A stretch of DNA of 64,000 bases from Gammaproteobacteria bacterium MOLA455. Its GTDB lineage: Bacteria > Pseudomonadota > Gammaproteobacteria > Pseudomonadales > Porticoccaceae. The stretch spans positions 124,001-188,000 of the forward strand of contig AZIN01000004.1 of assembly GCA_000511875.1 (NCBI GenBank), read 5' to 3'. Made by a program: the position numbers and the translations under genes. Positions 10,511 through 21,799 of this stretch are shown here, one piece after another. A model generated the notes under the pieces. The model was not told where the DNA came from. It saw nothing but the letters and a program-made list of their open reading frames with translations, and ran no database searches. How positions within the stretch are numbered: the stretch's first letter is position 1; the number at the start of each line of letters is the position of its first letter.

Positions 10511-11843
10511 AAGCACTTCAATATTTAAAAGCACTACTCAGTTAGTCTGTTTTATGACTTGCCTGGCAGTGCTCTGGAACAGCTCTAGCTATGCTGCTGA
10601 GGTAGACAGCGTAAGACTCTGGCGGGCACCGGATAATACTCGCCTGGTACTGGATCTCAGCGGCCCTGTTGAACATAAAGTCTTTACCTTGGATAACCCC
10701 CACCGTCTGGTTATCGATATTAAAGATAGTACCCTTAAAACCACTTTTGATAATCTTGAAGTTAGCTCAACGCCCATCGCCGCCATGCGTTCAGGCTTGC
10801 GCGGCAGTGCCGATCTGCGATTGGTATTTGATCTCAAAGAGCCGGTTTCAGTAAAAAGCTTTACTCTCAAAGCCTACGAGCAGTATGGCGATCGACTAGT
10901 TGTCGATATTTATGACACAAAACTGCGCGCCACTAAGTCGGTTAGCAAAGTGGTACCAGCGGATAATCGACGCATTGTTATTGCCATAGACGCTGGTCAT
11001 GGTGGGGAAGATCCTGGTGCGTTGGGGCCAAAAAAGGTTCGCGAAAAAGTAGTGGCGCTGCAGATCGCCAAGCGTCTACAGTTACTTTTTGATCAGGATA
11101 CTTATTTCACTGGCGAGCTAGTGCGCACAGGTGACTACTATCTGGCGCACCGCAAGCGCACCGCCATAGCCCATGAGAAGCGGGCTGACTTCTTTATCTC
11201 TATTCACGCAGATGCGTTCACTAATCCGAAAGCCAATGGTGCCTCGGTTTATGCCCTCTCTACTCGAGGCGCTACCAGTGAGGCGGCACGCTATTTAGCG
11301 GGTAAGGAAAACCGTGCGGATTTAATTGGTGGAGCCGGCTCTCTGAGTCTCGATGATAAAGACGATGTTCTAGCCGAAGTATTACTTGATCTATCCATGA
11401 CGGCGACCCTGAGTAGCAGTTTAGATGCTGGCAGCTATGTGCTGGAAAATATGGGCGGCGTTGCGAGGCTGCATAAAAAGAAGGTCGAGCAGGCAGGCTT
11501 TTTGGTGCTCAAGTCGCCAGATATTCCCTCGCTGCTGATTGAAACCGGTTTTATTTCAAATCCCACTGAGGCCAGACGTCTCAGTGACGGCAATTATCAA
11601 CAAAAAATGGCACAGGCAATCTACACTGGCTTGGCCGGTTATTTTGCCGATCATCCGCCAGCGGGAACTGCCATTGCGGCAGCTAAAAACACCAAAGCAC
11701 GGAGCTATGTGATTGCTCGTGGCGATACATTATCCGCTATAGCTCAGCGCTACAACACATCGGTGAAACGCATATTAAGCTATAATAAGATGCGTTCTAG
11801 CACCATCAAAGTGGGTCAGCAAATCATGATTCCTGCCGGCTAA
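10500..11843 (+). CDS. amiC: N-acetylmuramoyl-L-alanine amidase with AMIN and LysM domains
   Basis: This periplasmic amidase splits the amide bond between N-acetylmuramic acid and the stem peptide during daughter-cell separation. The 447-residue protein has a signal peptide ending near SSSYAA, then an AMIN septal-targeting domain (about 35-140). The Amidase_3 zinc catalytic domain (about 155-385) contains IDAGHGGEDPGALG, FISIHADAF and LIETGFISN. One C-terminal LysM repeat (YVIARGDTLSAIAQRY onward) binds peptidoglycan. The start is a GTG inside the end of tsaE. AmiB and AmiC are hard to separate by sequence; the C-terminal LysM is more AmiB-like, so the symbol is tentative. Confidence 0.93.
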   Translation: MQIKSTSIFKSTTQLVCFMTCLAVLWNSSSYAAEVDSVRLWRAPDNTRLVLDLSGPVEHKVFTLDNPHRLVIDIKDSTLKTTFDNLEVSSTPIAAMRSGLRGSADLRLVFDLKEPVSVKSFTLKAYEQYGDRLVVDIYDTKLRATKSVSKVVPADNRRIVIAIDAGHGGEDPGALGPKKVREKVVALQIAKRLQLLFDQDTYFTGELVRTGDYYLAHRKRTAIAHEKRADFFISIHADAFTNPKANGASVYALSTRGATSEAARYLAGKENRADLIGGAGSLSLDDKDDVLAEVLLDLSMTATLSSSLDAGSYVLENMGGVARLHKKKVEQAGFLVLKSPDIPSLLIETGFISNPTEARRLSDGNYQQKMAQAIYTGLAGYFADHPPAGTAIAAAKNTKARSYVIARGDTLSAIAQRYNTSVKRILSYNKMRSSTIKVGQQIMIPAG

Positions 11844-11935
11844 TGTCGGCCAACATCGCCGCAGATTTAACTGTGTATTCCATGTTTATTGCGCTGCTAA
11901 CACGCCGCTAACAAGCCAATCAAAGGCCACCGCTT

Positions 11936-13789
11936 ATGTCCGTTATTAAAATTCTCAGTCCGCAGCTAGCCAACCAGATTGCGGCTGGTGAAGTGGTGGA
12001 GCGCCCAGCCTCCGTGCTCAAAGAGCTGGTTGAGAATAGTCTTGATGCCGGTGCTCAGAGCATCGAGATCGATATTGAGCAGGGTGGGGTGAAGTTAATC
12101 CGCATCCGCGATGACGGCGGTGGTATTGGTCGCGACGATCTGGCCCTGGCCCTGAGTCGTCATGCAACCAGTAAAATTGATGATCTCGAAGATCTTGAGG
12201 CGGTGGCCACTCTAGGCTTTCGCGGCGAAGCTCTCGCCAGTATCGCCTCTGTATCTCGCCTCAGTCTAACCTCTAATAACGGGCAGGGCAGCGCCTGGAA
12301 AGCTATTTCCGAGGGGCGGGATATGCAGGTCGAAGTCACTCCCGCGTCTCATCCTCAGGGCACCAGCGTTGAAGTGCGTGACCTGTTTTTTAACACTCCA
12401 GCGCGACGCAAATTTTTGCGTACCGAAAAAACCGAATATAACCGCATCGATGACAGTATTAAAAAACTCGCCTTGAGCCGTTTCGATGTGGCCTTTAATC
12501 TGCGCCACAACCAGCGTGCCCAAATCAGCTTGCGCCCGGCCAAGACACAGTTGGAACAGGAAAAGCGGGTTGCTGATATCTGTGGTGCGACCTTTATGGA
12601 GCAGGCACTCTACGTGGACAATGTCCGTCCCGGCCTGCGCCTCTGGGGTTGGATTGGACTGCCGACCTTTTCCCGCAGTCAGGCGGATCTGCAGCACTTT
12701 TTTGTCAACGGTCGCTGTATTCGTGACAAGGTCGTTTCCCACGCTGTGCGTCAGGCCTATCAGGATGTGCTCTATCACGGCCGCCATCCAGCCTTTGTAC
12801 TGTTTCTTGAAATTACTCCAGCGGATGTGGATGTCAACGTACACCCAACCAAACATGAGGTGCGTTTTCGCGAAAGTGGCTCGATTCACAGCTTTATTTC
12901 CAGCACTCTGAAGAAGGCACTGGCGGAAGATCGTCCTCAGGATCACTTGCAGGTAAATAGTACCGGTGAGTTTACCGAGGGTGGCGAACAGTTCCCAGGC
13001 ATGGTCAATCAGCCCGATCCCAGCTGGCAGGCTGCGCCGCAAAATCAGCCGGCGATGCAGTTTTCCTCGCGGACTAACTTTGCTGGCAGCTCATCTGGCA
13101 GCACGTCGGGTTCAGCTGGGTCTATGCAAAACTATCAGAGCCTTTACTCCACCAGCGGGATAAATCCTCCTGAATCTGAGAATCCTCTGAGAGATCAGCA
13201 GGATATTCCCCCGCTGGGTTACGCCATTGCGCAATTAAAGGGTATCTATATTCTCGCTGAGAACCGCGAAGGCCTAATTATTGTCGATATGCATGCTGCT
13301 CATGAGCGCATTACCTATGAGCGCATGAAAGGGGCCTTTGATGATCAGGGGTTAGTGTCTCAGCCCTTGCTCGTGCCAGAGAGTCTCGCTGTCAGTCAGC
13401 GGGAGGCCGATGCTGCTGAGCAGCACAATGAAGTCTTTGCCAAGCTTGGCTTTGTCGTCGAACGGGCTGCAGCCGAGAGCGTGATCGTTCGAGAAATTCC
13501 GGCAATCCTCCGTGGATCAGAAGTTGAAGCATTGCTCCGTGATGTACTCTCGGATTTACTCGAGCACGGAAACTCTGAGCGTATTAGGGATCATATCAAT
13601 GAAATCCTTTCCACTATGGCCTGTCATGGTTCAGTGCGTGCCAATCGCAAACTGAGCATCCCGGAAATGAATGCATTACTGCGTGATATGGAAGCCACTG
13701 AGCGCAGCGGTCAATGTAATCACGGGCGACCTACCTGGTCCCAGTTGACATTAGATCAGCTCGACAAATTATTTTTGAGAGGGCGCTAA
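11936..13789 (+). CDS. mutL: DNA mismatch repair protein MutL
   Basis: MutL couples mismatch recognition by MutS to strand incision. The 617-residue protein has an N-terminal GHKL ATPase ([25 protein letters not shown]), a Ser/Gly/Gln-rich linker (about 345-425) and a C-terminal dimerisation domain. The C-terminal domain contains [12 protein letters not shown] at residues 451-462, fitting the DxHA(x)2E(x)4E metal-binding endonuclease motif. [13 protein letters not shown] and the CxHGRP-type element CNHGRPTW also occur near the end. These features are expected in bacteria lacking MutH. miaA starts five bases after the stop. Confidence 0.97.
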   Translation: MSVIKILSPQLANQIAAGEVVERPASVLKELVENSLDAGAQSIEIDIEQGGVKLIRIRDDGGGIGRDDLALALSRHATSKIDDLEDLEAVATLGFRGEALASIASVSRLSLTSNNGQGSAWKAISEGRDMQVEVTPASHPQGTSVEVRDLFFNTPARRKFLRTEKTEYNRIDDSIKKLALSRFDVAFNLRHNQRAQISLRPAKTQLEQEKRVADICGATFMEQALYVDNVRPGLRLWGWIGLPTFSRSQADLQHFFVNGRCIRDKVVSHAVRQAYQDVLYHGRHPAFVLFLEITPADVDVNVHPTKHEVRFRESGSIHSFISSTLKKALAEDRPQDHLQVNSTGEFTEGGEQFPGMVNQPDPSWQAAPQNQPAMQFSSRTNFAGSSSGSTSGSAGSMQNYQSLYSTSGINPPESENPLRDQQDIPPLGYAIAQLKGIYILAENREGLIIVDMHAAHERITYERMKGAFDDQGLVSQPLLVPESLAVSQREADAAEQHNEVFAKLGFVVERAAAESVIVREIPAILRGSEVEALLRDVLSDLLEHGNSERIRDHINEILSTMACHGSVRANRKLSIPEMNALLRDMEATERSGQCNHGRPTWSQLTLDQLDKLFLRGR

Positions 13790-13793
13790 TAGC

Positions 13794-14783
13794 GTGGCCA
13801 GTACAGAGCGGCCATCTGCGATCTTTGTTATGGGTCCCACCGCCAGTGGTAAGACCGATTTAGCCATAGCCTTGCAGCAGCACCTTCCGGTTGAGCTCAT
13901 TAATGTGGATTCAGCGCAGATTTACCGACAGCTGGATATTGGCAGTGCCAAACCAGACAAGGCGACACTGGCAGCGGCACCCCATCGTTTAATCGATATT
14001 CTCGATCCTTTGGAAACCTATTCCGCGGCGGACTTTATTGCCGATGCCACTCGGGAAATGGCGGAAATCACCAGTAGAGGGAAAGTTCCACTGCTGGTGG
14101 GCGGTACCATGTTGTATTTTAAGGCACTGCTTGAAGGGTTGTCGGATATGCCTTCAGCCGACGCTGACATTCGTGCCGAGATACTCAAGCATGCGGAGGA
14201 TTTTGGCTGGGCCTCAGTGCATGAGCAATTACGCGCTGTGGACCCTGTGACTGCAGCCAGTTTGCACCCCAATCATTCCCAGCGTATTCAGCGCGCCTTA
14301 GAAGTCTATAGAATCAGCGGCGTACCTATGTCGGTACTGCGCAGCGAACCAAATGTCGGCAGTGTTGCCCAACGCTATAGTATTAAACAAATTGCCTTGC
14401 TACCAAATAATCGAAAGCTCATCCATGACCGTATAGAGACTAGGTTTATGACCATGATGGAAGCGGGATTTGAGACGGAAGTGCGCGAGCTATTTCAGCG
14501 CGGTGACCTCCATGCAGATCTGCCGGCAATTCGCTCGGTTGGCTATCGTCAGATTTGGCAGCACTTACAGGGGCAATGCAGTTTAGATGAGGCAGTTGAA
14601 AAGGGTATTATTGCGACCCGCCAGCTGGCGAAAAGGCAAATTACCTGGCTGAGAAACTGGCCATCTAGCTGCGAAATACAGATAGATAACGAGACGGAAC
14701 TACTGTCGATCAATAATATTTGTCAGTCGGCCTTGAAAAAACTGCCCGTAGCGCCCATATATTCAGGGGACATGGAAAGTTAA
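13794..14783 (+). CDS. miaA: tRNA dimethylallyltransferase
   Basis: MiaA transfers a dimethylallyl group to N6 of A37 in tRNAs that read codons starting with U. The 329-residue protein has the P-loop [11 protein letters not shown], the substrate motif [18 protein letters not shown], and the later [15 protein letters not shown] and HDRIETRF segments. The start is a GTG, giving [20 protein letters not shown], a normal N-terminus. It directly precedes hfq, as in E. coli (mutL-miaA-hfq-hflX-hflK-hflC). Confidence 0.97.
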   Translation: MASTERPSAIFVMGPTASGKTDLAIALQQHLPVELINVDSAQIYRQLDIGSAKPDKATLAAAPHRLIDILDPLETYSAADFIADATREMAEITSRGKVPLLVGGTMLYFKALLEGLSDMPSADADIRAEILKHAEDFGWASVHEQLRAVDPVTAASLHPNHSQRIQRALEVYRISGVPMSVLRSEPNVGSVAQRYSIKQIALLPNNRKLIHDRIETRFMTMMEAGFETEVRELFQRGDLHADLPAIRSVGYRQIWQHLQGQCSLDEAVEKGIIATRQLAKRQITWLRNWPSSCEIQIDNETELLSINNICQSALKKLPVAPIYSGDMES

Positions 14784-14828
14784 TGAAAAATTGGCGGTCA
14801 GTGTTGTGGACTTAGTTGCAGGTCAAGT

Positions 14829-14856
14829 TTGACTTGCATTTTTGCTGCTGGAATAG
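14829..14856 (+). promoter_or_regulatory. Possible hfq promoter
   Basis: A TTGACT at 14829-14834 is followed after 16 bases by GAATAG at 14851-14856. The -35 match is good and the -10 match weak. In E. coli hfq has promoters both here and inside miaA. Confidence 0.3.
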
Positions 14857-14888
14857 CGGCTTTATTTGATTAATAAGGAGAAGTATAA

Positions 14889-15176
14889 ATGTCAAAAGGG
14901 CATAACTTACAAGACCCTTTTCTTAATGTGTTAAGGAAAGAACGCATCCCCGTATCCATTTTTTTGGTTAACGGAATCAAGCTACAGGGACAGGTAGAAT
15001 CATTCGATCAGTTTGTCGTGCTGCTAAAAAACACCGTTAGCCAAATGGTCTATAAGCACGCTATATCCACAATTGTTCCTTCACGAGTTGTTAAATTGCC
15101 AACCTCCGGTGCGGCGGGATCTTCCGCTCAGGGCAGCTTTGATAATGACGGCGGAAACTACGCTGACGACTACTAA
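14889..15176 (+). CDS. hfq: RNA chaperone Hfq
   Basis: Hfq is a hexameric Sm-like RNA chaperone that pairs small RNAs with mRNAs. The 95-residue protein shows the Sm1 region ([27 protein letters not shown]), [10 protein letters not shown], and Sm2 with [12 protein letters not shown]. The C-terminal tail is short, Gly/Ser/Asn-rich and acidic at the end ([11 protein letters not shown]). An AAGGAG ribosome site at 14875-14880 lies eight bases before the ATG. hflX begins five bases after the stop, so the two genes are almost certainly co-transcribed. Confidence 0.98.
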   Translation: MSKGHNLQDPFLNVLRKERIPVSIFLVNGIKLQGQVESFDQFVVLLKNTVSQMVYKHAISTIVPSRVVKLPTSGAAGSSAQGSFDNDGGNYADDY

Positions 15177-15181
15177 CTAGA

Positions 15182-16477
15182 GTGACATTATTTTTTGAAC
15201 GTCCCGAATTTGGGGAGCGAGCGATTCTTGTTCATCTGAAATTGCAGAGTGAGTCCGAACCCGAAGATCCGAGAGAGTTTGAAGAGTTAGTCCTTTCTGC
15301 GGGCGGCGATCCAGTGGACTTTATCACTGGCGCTCGCTCCGCTCCTCACGCCAAATTATTTGTTGGTACCGGCAAACTCGAAGAAATCGCTGCGGCTGTT
15401 AATAGCCACAGTGCCGAATTAGTTATCTTTAACCACAACCTATCCCCTAGCCAAGAGCGCAATATTGAAGCCGAACTCAAGTGTCGAGTGCTGGATCGTA
15501 CCGGTCTTATTCTCGATATCTTTGCGCAGCGCGCGCGAACTCACGAGGGCAAGTTGCAAGTGGAACTGGCCCAGCTGCAACATCTGTCGACACGACTGGT
15601 GCGCGGTTGGACTCACCTTGAGCGCCAGCGCGGCGGTATCGGTATGCGCGGTCCCGGTGAAACGCAGCTGGAATCAGATCGCCGTATGGTTCGTGATCGC
15701 ATCAAGTCGATTCAGAGTCGCCTGCTTAAAGTGCGCAAGCAGCGTGCTCAGGGACGCCGTGCCCGTGTTCGAGCCGAGGTGCCTGCAGTTTCATTGGTGG
15801 GCTATACTAACGCCGGCAAGTCGACGCTGTTTAACAAACTCACTCAGTCCGATGTTTTCGTTGCCAACCAATTATTTGCCACCCTAGATCCCACCATGCG
15901 CAAGCTTGAAGTGCCGGAGCAGGGTGAGGTTGTCTTTGCCGACACTGTGGGCTTTATCAGTCATTTGCCCCACCGACTGGTGGATGCTTTTCGCGCCACG
16001 CTGGAAGAGGCGGCAAACGCAACACTGCTCTTACATGTGGTGGATGCAGCAGCCGAGGATCGCGCCACTAATATCAAGCGCGTTGAAGAAGTGCTAAAAG
16101 AAATTGATGCCCACAAGTTGCCGACCCTAATGGTCTACAACAAGGTCGATTTACTTGAGGATTTCACCGCGCGCATTGATCGCAATGCCGAGGGTCAGCC
16201 AGTGGCCGTTTGGCTGTCGGCACTGAAAAATGAAGGGCTGGAGTTGTTGCTGCAAGCCGTAGCCGAGCGTTTGCCCGGACAGTTTGTGCATAAAACTCTG
16301 CGCCTAAAACCTGATCAGGGTGCTCTGCGTGCATCCCTTTATGGTCATAAAGCCGTATTAGAAGAACAGGTCGATGAAAACGGTTGGATCAATCTGGAGG
16401 TAAAACTCTCTGAGATTGATTTCTTGCGCTTGATCAAAAGTTCAGGGCTAGATGTAGACGACTTGGTGACACTGTAG
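15182..16477 (+). CDS. hflX: Ribosome-associated GTPase HflX
   Basis: HflX is a translational GTPase that splits stalled or heat-damaged ribosomes. The 431-residue protein has the N-terminal HflX domain (FFERPEFGERAILVHL, FVGTGKLEEIA, FNHNLSPSQERNIE), then the linker RGGIGMRGPGETQLESDRR. The GTPase domain has GYTNAGKSTLFNKL (G1), DTVGFI (G3) and NKVD (G4). The start is a GTG that gives the expected N-terminus. It lies between hfq and hflK. Confidence 0.97.
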   Translation: MTLFFERPEFGERAILVHLKLQSESEPEDPREFEELVLSAGGDPVDFITGARSAPHAKLFVGTGKLEEIAAAVNSHSAELVIFNHNLSPSQERNIEAELKCRVLDRTGLILDIFAQRARTHEGKLQVELAQLQHLSTRLVRGWTHLERQRGGIGMRGPGETQLESDRRMVRDRIKSIQSRLLKVRKQRAQGRRARVRAEVPAVSLVGYTNAGKSTLFNKLTQSDVFVANQLFATLDPTMRKLEVPEQGEVVFADTVGFISHLPHRLVDAFRATLEEAANATLLLHVVDAAAEDRATNIKRVEEVLKEIDAHKLPTLMVYNKVDLLEDFTARIDRNAEGQPVAVWLSALKNEGLELLLQAVAERLPGQFVHKTLRLKPDQGALRASLYGHKAVLEEQVDENGWINLEVKLSEIDFLRLIKSSGLDVDDLVTL

Positions 16478-16507
16478 CTAGTTGAAGTCAAAGGCTTTAG
16501 AATTATG

Positions 16508-16534
16508 CCGGCGCTAAAATCGTTTAGACGCCGG
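16508..16534 (+). other. Hairpin between hflX and hflK
   Basis: An inverted repeat ccggcg-ctaaa / tttag-a-cgccgg forms an 11-bp stem with one bulged A and a four-base loop (atcg). It sits in the 87-base gap between the hflX stop and hflK. No T run follows, so it does not look like an intrinsic terminator. It could be an RNA processing or stability element separating hfq-hflX from hflKC; this is an inference. Confidence 0.45.
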
Positions 16535-16564
16535 TAAGACAATTACTTAAATTGGAGAATACTT

Positions 16565-17695
16565 ATGGCCTGGAATGAACCGGGTGGTGGCAAGGACCCT
16601 TGGGGTGGAAAGCGCGGCAATGATGGCCCACCAGATCTCGATGAAGCGCTCAATCAACTTAAGAAAAAGTTCAGTAGCTTCGGCGGTGGGTCAAATGGAT
16701 CCGGCGGCCCTGATGGCAAAAGTTTAATCCCAATAGTAGCCATAGTACTGCTGGTACTCTGGGGACTCATGGGCTTCTACCAGGTCGATGAGAAAGAGCA
16801 GGCTGTTGTCTTGCGTCTGGGTAAATACCACGACACACTGGGTTCCGGCTTGCAGTGGAATCCCAAGTTAATCGACAAGGTTTATACGGTGCGCGTGACC
16901 GAAGAGCGACAGTACTCCGCTCGCGGTTTGATGCTGACCCAGGATGAAAATATTGTTGAGATCTCCCTGACGGTTCAGTACAACATTGAAGACGCCAAGG
17001 CTTTCGTACTCAATATTCGCGATCCAGAGACTAGCTTAAAACATGCCACCGACAGCGCCTTGCGCCACGTAGTGGGCAGCACAGGTCTAGATGGCGTTAT
17101 CTCCACTGGCCGCGAACAGATTGCTATATCTACTGCCGAAAAGCTGCAGGATCTGCTGAATAACTACAAGAGCGGAATCAACGTGGTGAAGATCAATATC
17201 GAAGAGGCGCGACCACCGAATGAGGTCAAGTCTGCCTACGATGACGTGATCAAGGCCCGAGAAGATTTGGAACGATTGGTCAACGAAGCCCAGTCCTATT
17301 CCAACGGTATTATTCCTGAAGCTCGTGGTGCCGCTCAGCGCATGCGTGAAGAGGCAGGTGCTTATAGGTCTCAAGTAGTCTCGAAAGCAGAGGGTGAAGC
17401 TCAGCGCTTTAATAACCTGTACACAGAATATGCCAAAGCGCCGAGAGTGACTCGAGATCGTCTCTATTTAGACGCGGTTGAAAATGTCATGATGAACAGC
17501 ACCAAAATTCTGGTTGACACTGAGAGCGGCAACAATATGCTCTACCTGCCATTGGATAAGTTGATTCAAGAGGGCACGCAGTCGAAGCTCAGATCTGATG
17601 AAGGCAATGGTCAAATGATTGATCGAATTACTAACCAAGTGCTTGAGAAGTTGCAGCGTAACGTTGAGCCCACATCGATGGAGAGAAGACGATGA
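16565..17695 (+). CDS. hflK: FtsH protease modulator HflK
   Basis: HflK is an SPFH/prohibitin-family inner-membrane protein that assembles with HflC into a large cage around the FtsH protease. The 376-residue protein has a Gly-rich cytoplasmic N-terminus (MAWNEPGGGKDPWGGKRG), a transmembrane segment (about 57-74, LIPIVAIVLLVLWGLMGF), then the SPFH domain from YQVDEKEQAVVLRLGKY to RDRLYLDAVENVM. A short C-terminal tail ends in MERRR. Its last four bases overlap hflC (ATGA), so the two are translationally coupled. Confidence 0.97.
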   Translation: MAWNEPGGGKDPWGGKRGNDGPPDLDEALNQLKKKFSSFGGGSNGSGGPDGKSLIPIVAIVLLVLWGLMGFYQVDEKEQAVVLRLGKYHDTLGSGLQWNPKLIDKVYTVRVTEERQYSARGLMLTQDENIVEISLTVQYNIEDAKAFVLNIRDPETSLKHATDSALRHVVGSTGLDGVISTGREQIAISTAEKLQDLLNNYKSGINVVKINIEEARPPNEVKSAYDDVIKAREDLERLVNEAQSYSNGIIPEARGAAQRMREEAGAYRSQVVSKAEGEAQRFNNLYTEYAKAPRVTRDRLYLDAVENVMMNSTKILVDTESGNNMLYLPLDKLIQEGTQSKLRSDEGNGQMIDRITNQVLEKLQRNVEPTSMERRR

Positions 17696-18561
17696 GTAAT
17701 TTATTAAAATCGGTATTGGTCTTCGCTCTTTTGTTGGTCGTGGCCAGCAGCACGCTCTACGTGGTCAGCGAAACCGAACGCGGTGTAAAGTTGCGTTTTG
17801 GACGCCTGATTGAAGCTGATATTCAGCCGGGCCTGCACGTCAAACTGCCTTTTGCAGATGATGTTCGTCTGTTTGATGCGCGAGTTTTGACTGTAGATGC
17901 ACAGCCAGCCAGTTTTTTCACTGTTGAGAAGAAGCGCCTAATCGTTGATTCCTATGCCAAGTGGCGTATTGCCAATGTTGAGACTTACTACAAGGCTACT
18001 GGTGGCGTTGAAACTGTAGCTCGAAACCGTCTTGCCAATCGTGTCAACAACGGACTGCGCAACCAATTTGGTACTCGCACACTTCACGAAGTGGTCTCTG
18101 GAGAGCGCGATGCGCTGATGGAAGATATTACTTTTGACCTCAATGAGTCGGTACTCGGCAGTCTGGGGATTGAAGTTGTGGATGTGCGCGTTAAGCGAAT
18201 TGACCTACCTCAGGAAGTGAGCAGCCAGGTATTTAGGCGTATGACCGCCGAGCGAGAGAAAGAAGCGACGGAATTGCGTTCAACCGGTAAGGAAAAAGCT
18301 GAGCGGATTCGTGCTTCGGCAGATCGTGAGCGCACCATTGAGCTGGCCAATGCCTATCGTGATGCAGAGCAGCTGCGCGGAACTGGAGATGCTGAGGCGG
18401 CAGGTATTTATGCTGAAGCCTATCAGCAGGATCCTGAGTTCTACTCCTTTGTGCGTAGTCTCAATGCTTACAAGAATTCGTTTTCCAATAAGGGTGACGT
18501 GATGCTTGTGGCGCCGGACAGTGACTTCTTCAAGTACTTGCAAAACCAAGACGGCAAATAA
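17692..18561 (+). CDS. hflC: FtsH protease modulator HflC
   Basis: HflC is the partner of HflK in the FtsH-associated SPFH complex. The 289-residue protein has an N-terminal signal anchor (LLKSVLVFALLLVVASSTLYVV), then VSETERGVKLRFGRL and the SPFH domain. The motifs DVRVKRIDLPQEVS and AEREKEATELRSTGKEKAERI mark the helical region. The final residues (SDFFKYLQNQ) match the family C-terminus. It is followed by an intrinsic terminator at 18700-18727, closing the hfq-hflX-hflK-hflC transcript. Confidence 0.97.
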   Translation: MSNLLKSVLVFALLLVVASSTLYVVSETERGVKLRFGRLIEADIQPGLHVKLPFADDVRLFDARVLTVDAQPASFFTVEKKRLIVDSYAKWRIANVETYYKATGGVETVARNRLANRVNNGLRNQFGTRTLHEVVSGERDALMEDITFDLNESVLGSLGIEVVDVRVKRIDLPQEVSSQVFRRMTAEREKEATELRSTGKEKAERIRASADRERTIELANAYRDAEQLRGTGDAEAAGIYAEAYQQDPEFYSFVRSLNAYKNSFSNKGDVMLVAPDSDFFKYLQNQDGK

Positions 18562-18699
18562 TCGGCCCTGTGCCGGTTGGATGTTTGTGACGCTAGTTAG
18601 GCGGTTTGAAATGTTTTAGGGCTATTTACGACATTTGAGCCCTAAAAATCTAATTAGCGTAAAAACTCCTGCCACATTGATGGTGACTTTGCTAAAATT

Positions 18700-18727
18700 A
18701 AAAAACCGGGTTCGTCCCGGTTTTTTT
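18700..18727 (+). terminator. Intrinsic terminator after hflC
   Basis: A stem accggg-ttcgt-cccggt is preceded by an A run and followed by seven T residues. Both sides are suitable, so it may work in either direction. It lies about 140 bases after the hflC stop. Confidence 0.88.
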
Positions 18728-18778
18728 GTGCCGATTTAGTACTGATGTAGAGGCCAATTTTTATAGGTTGTCGTGATT

Positions 18779-18964
18779 ATGCTTAAAGATATAGGTACAG
18801 CAATTTGCCTAATGTTGGTGTTAGAGGGAATTATTCCCTTTTTATCACCCTCTAGATGGCGCGGCATGGTCGAGGTTATAGCGACAGTCGATGATAGCCA
18901 AATGCGCCGTATCGGCTTTTTAAGTATGGCCATTGGCGCCATAGCTCTATTTTTCTTGCGCTGA
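18779..18964 (+). CDS. DUF2065 (YjeT-like) small inner-membrane protein
   Basis: This small protein of 61 residues has two hydrophobic segments. The pattern MLKDIGTAICLMLVLEG, then a short Arg/Trp-containing loop (FLSPSRWRGM), and a C-terminal helix (IGFLSMAIGAIALFFLR) matches YjeT of E. coli, which also sits between hflC and purA. Function is unknown. An alternative GTG start lies two codons upstream at 18773; the ATG was preferred. It follows the hflC terminator, so it is likely transcribed with hisZ and purA. Confidence 0.85.
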   Translation: MLKDIGTAICLMLVLEGIIPFLSPSRWRGMVEVIATVDDSQMRRIGFLSMAIGAIALFFLR

Positions 18965-19035
18965 GTTAGTTGGCTTGTAGTTAATTCATTGATTTAGCGT
19001 ACAAACGCTTCAAAGCTAAAGGTTGAAAAAGATTC

Positions 19036-20226
19036 ATGACAATTGCGGATCGTTGGTTATTGCCAGACGGTGTCGATGAGGTGCTTCCGGAGCGCGCTCA
19101 GGTTGTCGAGCACCTGCGACGTCAGCTTCTCGATCTCTACAACTCTTGGGGCTATGACCTGGTGATCCCGCCAATGGTGGAGTTTACCGACTCGCTACTC
19201 AGCGGTTCCGGTTCCGATTTAGATCTGATGACCTTCCGAATTACCGATCAGCTAAGTGGCCGTATGATGGGTATTCGTGCGGACATCACACCGCAAACAG
19301 CGCGAATGGATGCCCACAGTCTGCGTCGTGAAGGGCCTAGTAGACTCTGTTACGCAGGCACAGTGTTACACACTCGCCCGCGAGGTCCGCTGGAGTCGCG
19401 CACGCCAATCTCTATTGGTGTCGAGTTATTTGGTGAAGCCACAGTGGCCGCCGATATTGAAGTTATAGAACTCTTATTACAGAGCATCAGCAGCGCTGGT
19501 GTTGAAAACGTGCATCTGGATTTAGGCCATGTGGATATCTTCCGTGGTCTCTTGGCCGATGCCGGTCTAAGTGCCGACAGCGAAGCCCAGCTATTTGATC
19601 TGGTACAGCGCAAAGCAGCGCGGGAATTGGCTCAGTGGATTGAATCCAATATCAGTGATCCGCAGTTGGCCGGTTGGTTAAATGTACTGCCTAGTCTGGC
19701 TGGCAGTGTCGAAGTGTTGGCTGCCGCGCGTGACAAATTAGCCGGTGCACCAGCAGCTGTATTAGCCGCCGTGGCGCAGTTGGAAGAGATTGTCACGGCG
19801 ATTGCTCAGCGCAATGTCACCGTCTATCTGGATCTTGGCGAGCTGCCTGGCTACCACTACCACACAGGTGTTGTATTTGCCGCCTATGTACAGGGTTATG
19901 GCAAGGCGCTGGGTAATGGTGGCCGCTATGATCACGTAGGTGATGCCTTTGGCCGGCCGCGTCCAGCCACCGGATTTGCCTGCAATCTGAAATCCCTGGT
20001 CAGTCAAAGCGCGCATAATGAGGTTGCCAAATTGGGTATCTTTGTCGCTCACAGCAGCAACCCTGCGGTGGCCGAACAGATGACTCAGCAGATTACAGAG
20101 TTGCGCAGTCAGGGCGAGCGAGTTGTGCAGGGTTTTGCCGACCAGCTGGTTGACTACAGCGAACTAAATTGTGACCGAGCTTTAGTTGAACAGGACGGTT
20201 CTTGGGTTATTCAAAAGCTGTCCTAA
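19036..20226 (+). CDS. hisZ: ATP phosphoribosyltransferase regulatory subunit
   Basis: HisZ is a histidyl-tRNA-synthetase-like protein without aminoacylation activity that forms a complex with short-form HisG for the first step of histidine synthesis. The 396-residue protein begins with RWLLPDGVDEVLPERA, shows YDLVIPPMVEF and the class II fold residues GIRADITPQTARMDAH, and ends without the anticodon-binding domain of HisRS. Its place between the DUF2065 gene and purA is usual in Pseudomonas-like genomes. Its presence implies that the organism carries a short-form HisG elsewhere. Confidence 0.95.
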   Translation: MTIADRWLLPDGVDEVLPERAQVVEHLRRQLLDLYNSWGYDLVIPPMVEFTDSLLSGSGSDLDLMTFRITDQLSGRMMGIRADITPQTARMDAHSLRREGPSRLCYAGTVLHTRPRGPLESRTPISIGVELFGEATVAADIEVIELLLQSISSAGVENVHLDLGHVDIFRGLLADAGLSADSEAQLFDLVQRKAARELAQWIESNISDPQLAGWLNVLPSLAGSVEVLAAARDKLAGAPAAVLAAVAQLEEIVTAIAQRNVTVYLDLGELPGYHYHTGVVFAAYVQGYGKALGNGGRYDHVGDAFGRPRPATGFACNLKSLVSQSAHNEVAKLGIFVAHSSNPAVAEQMTQQITELRSQGERVVQGFADQLVDYSELNCDRALVEQDGSWVIQKLS

Positions 20227-20256
20227 GGTTAAAATAGTAACCTGCAGGCAGCCTAA

Positions 20257-21579
<1,323 letters not shown>

Positions 21580-21603
21580 CTGCTAAGCTAAGCAGTTTAA
21601 GAT

Positions 21604-21628
21604 GGCCTCCTTCTGGAGGCCTTTTTTT
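21604..21628 (+). terminator. Intrinsic terminator after purA
   Basis: A perfect 7-bp stem ggcctcc-ttct-ggaggcc is followed by seven T residues. Confidence 0.92.
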
Positions 21629-21799
21629 GTCCTGCTTAAATTTATGCTTAAGACAATATTGTCCTTAGCCTGTATATTCAGGCTAGAATATAACCTATGG
21701 GTTGCTGAGTAGCTGATGTTTTAGCTGACGCGGTAACTTGCCAAGAAATTTTGTACGATGTTTATTAAGTGGTCTAGATAATTTATTAAGGGGAACTTC

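Noticed and set aside
12266-13042. A 258-codon leftward open frame inside mutL
   Set aside because: It lies opposite the conserved MutL ATPase domain, shows no family features, and mutL is certain in the other frame.
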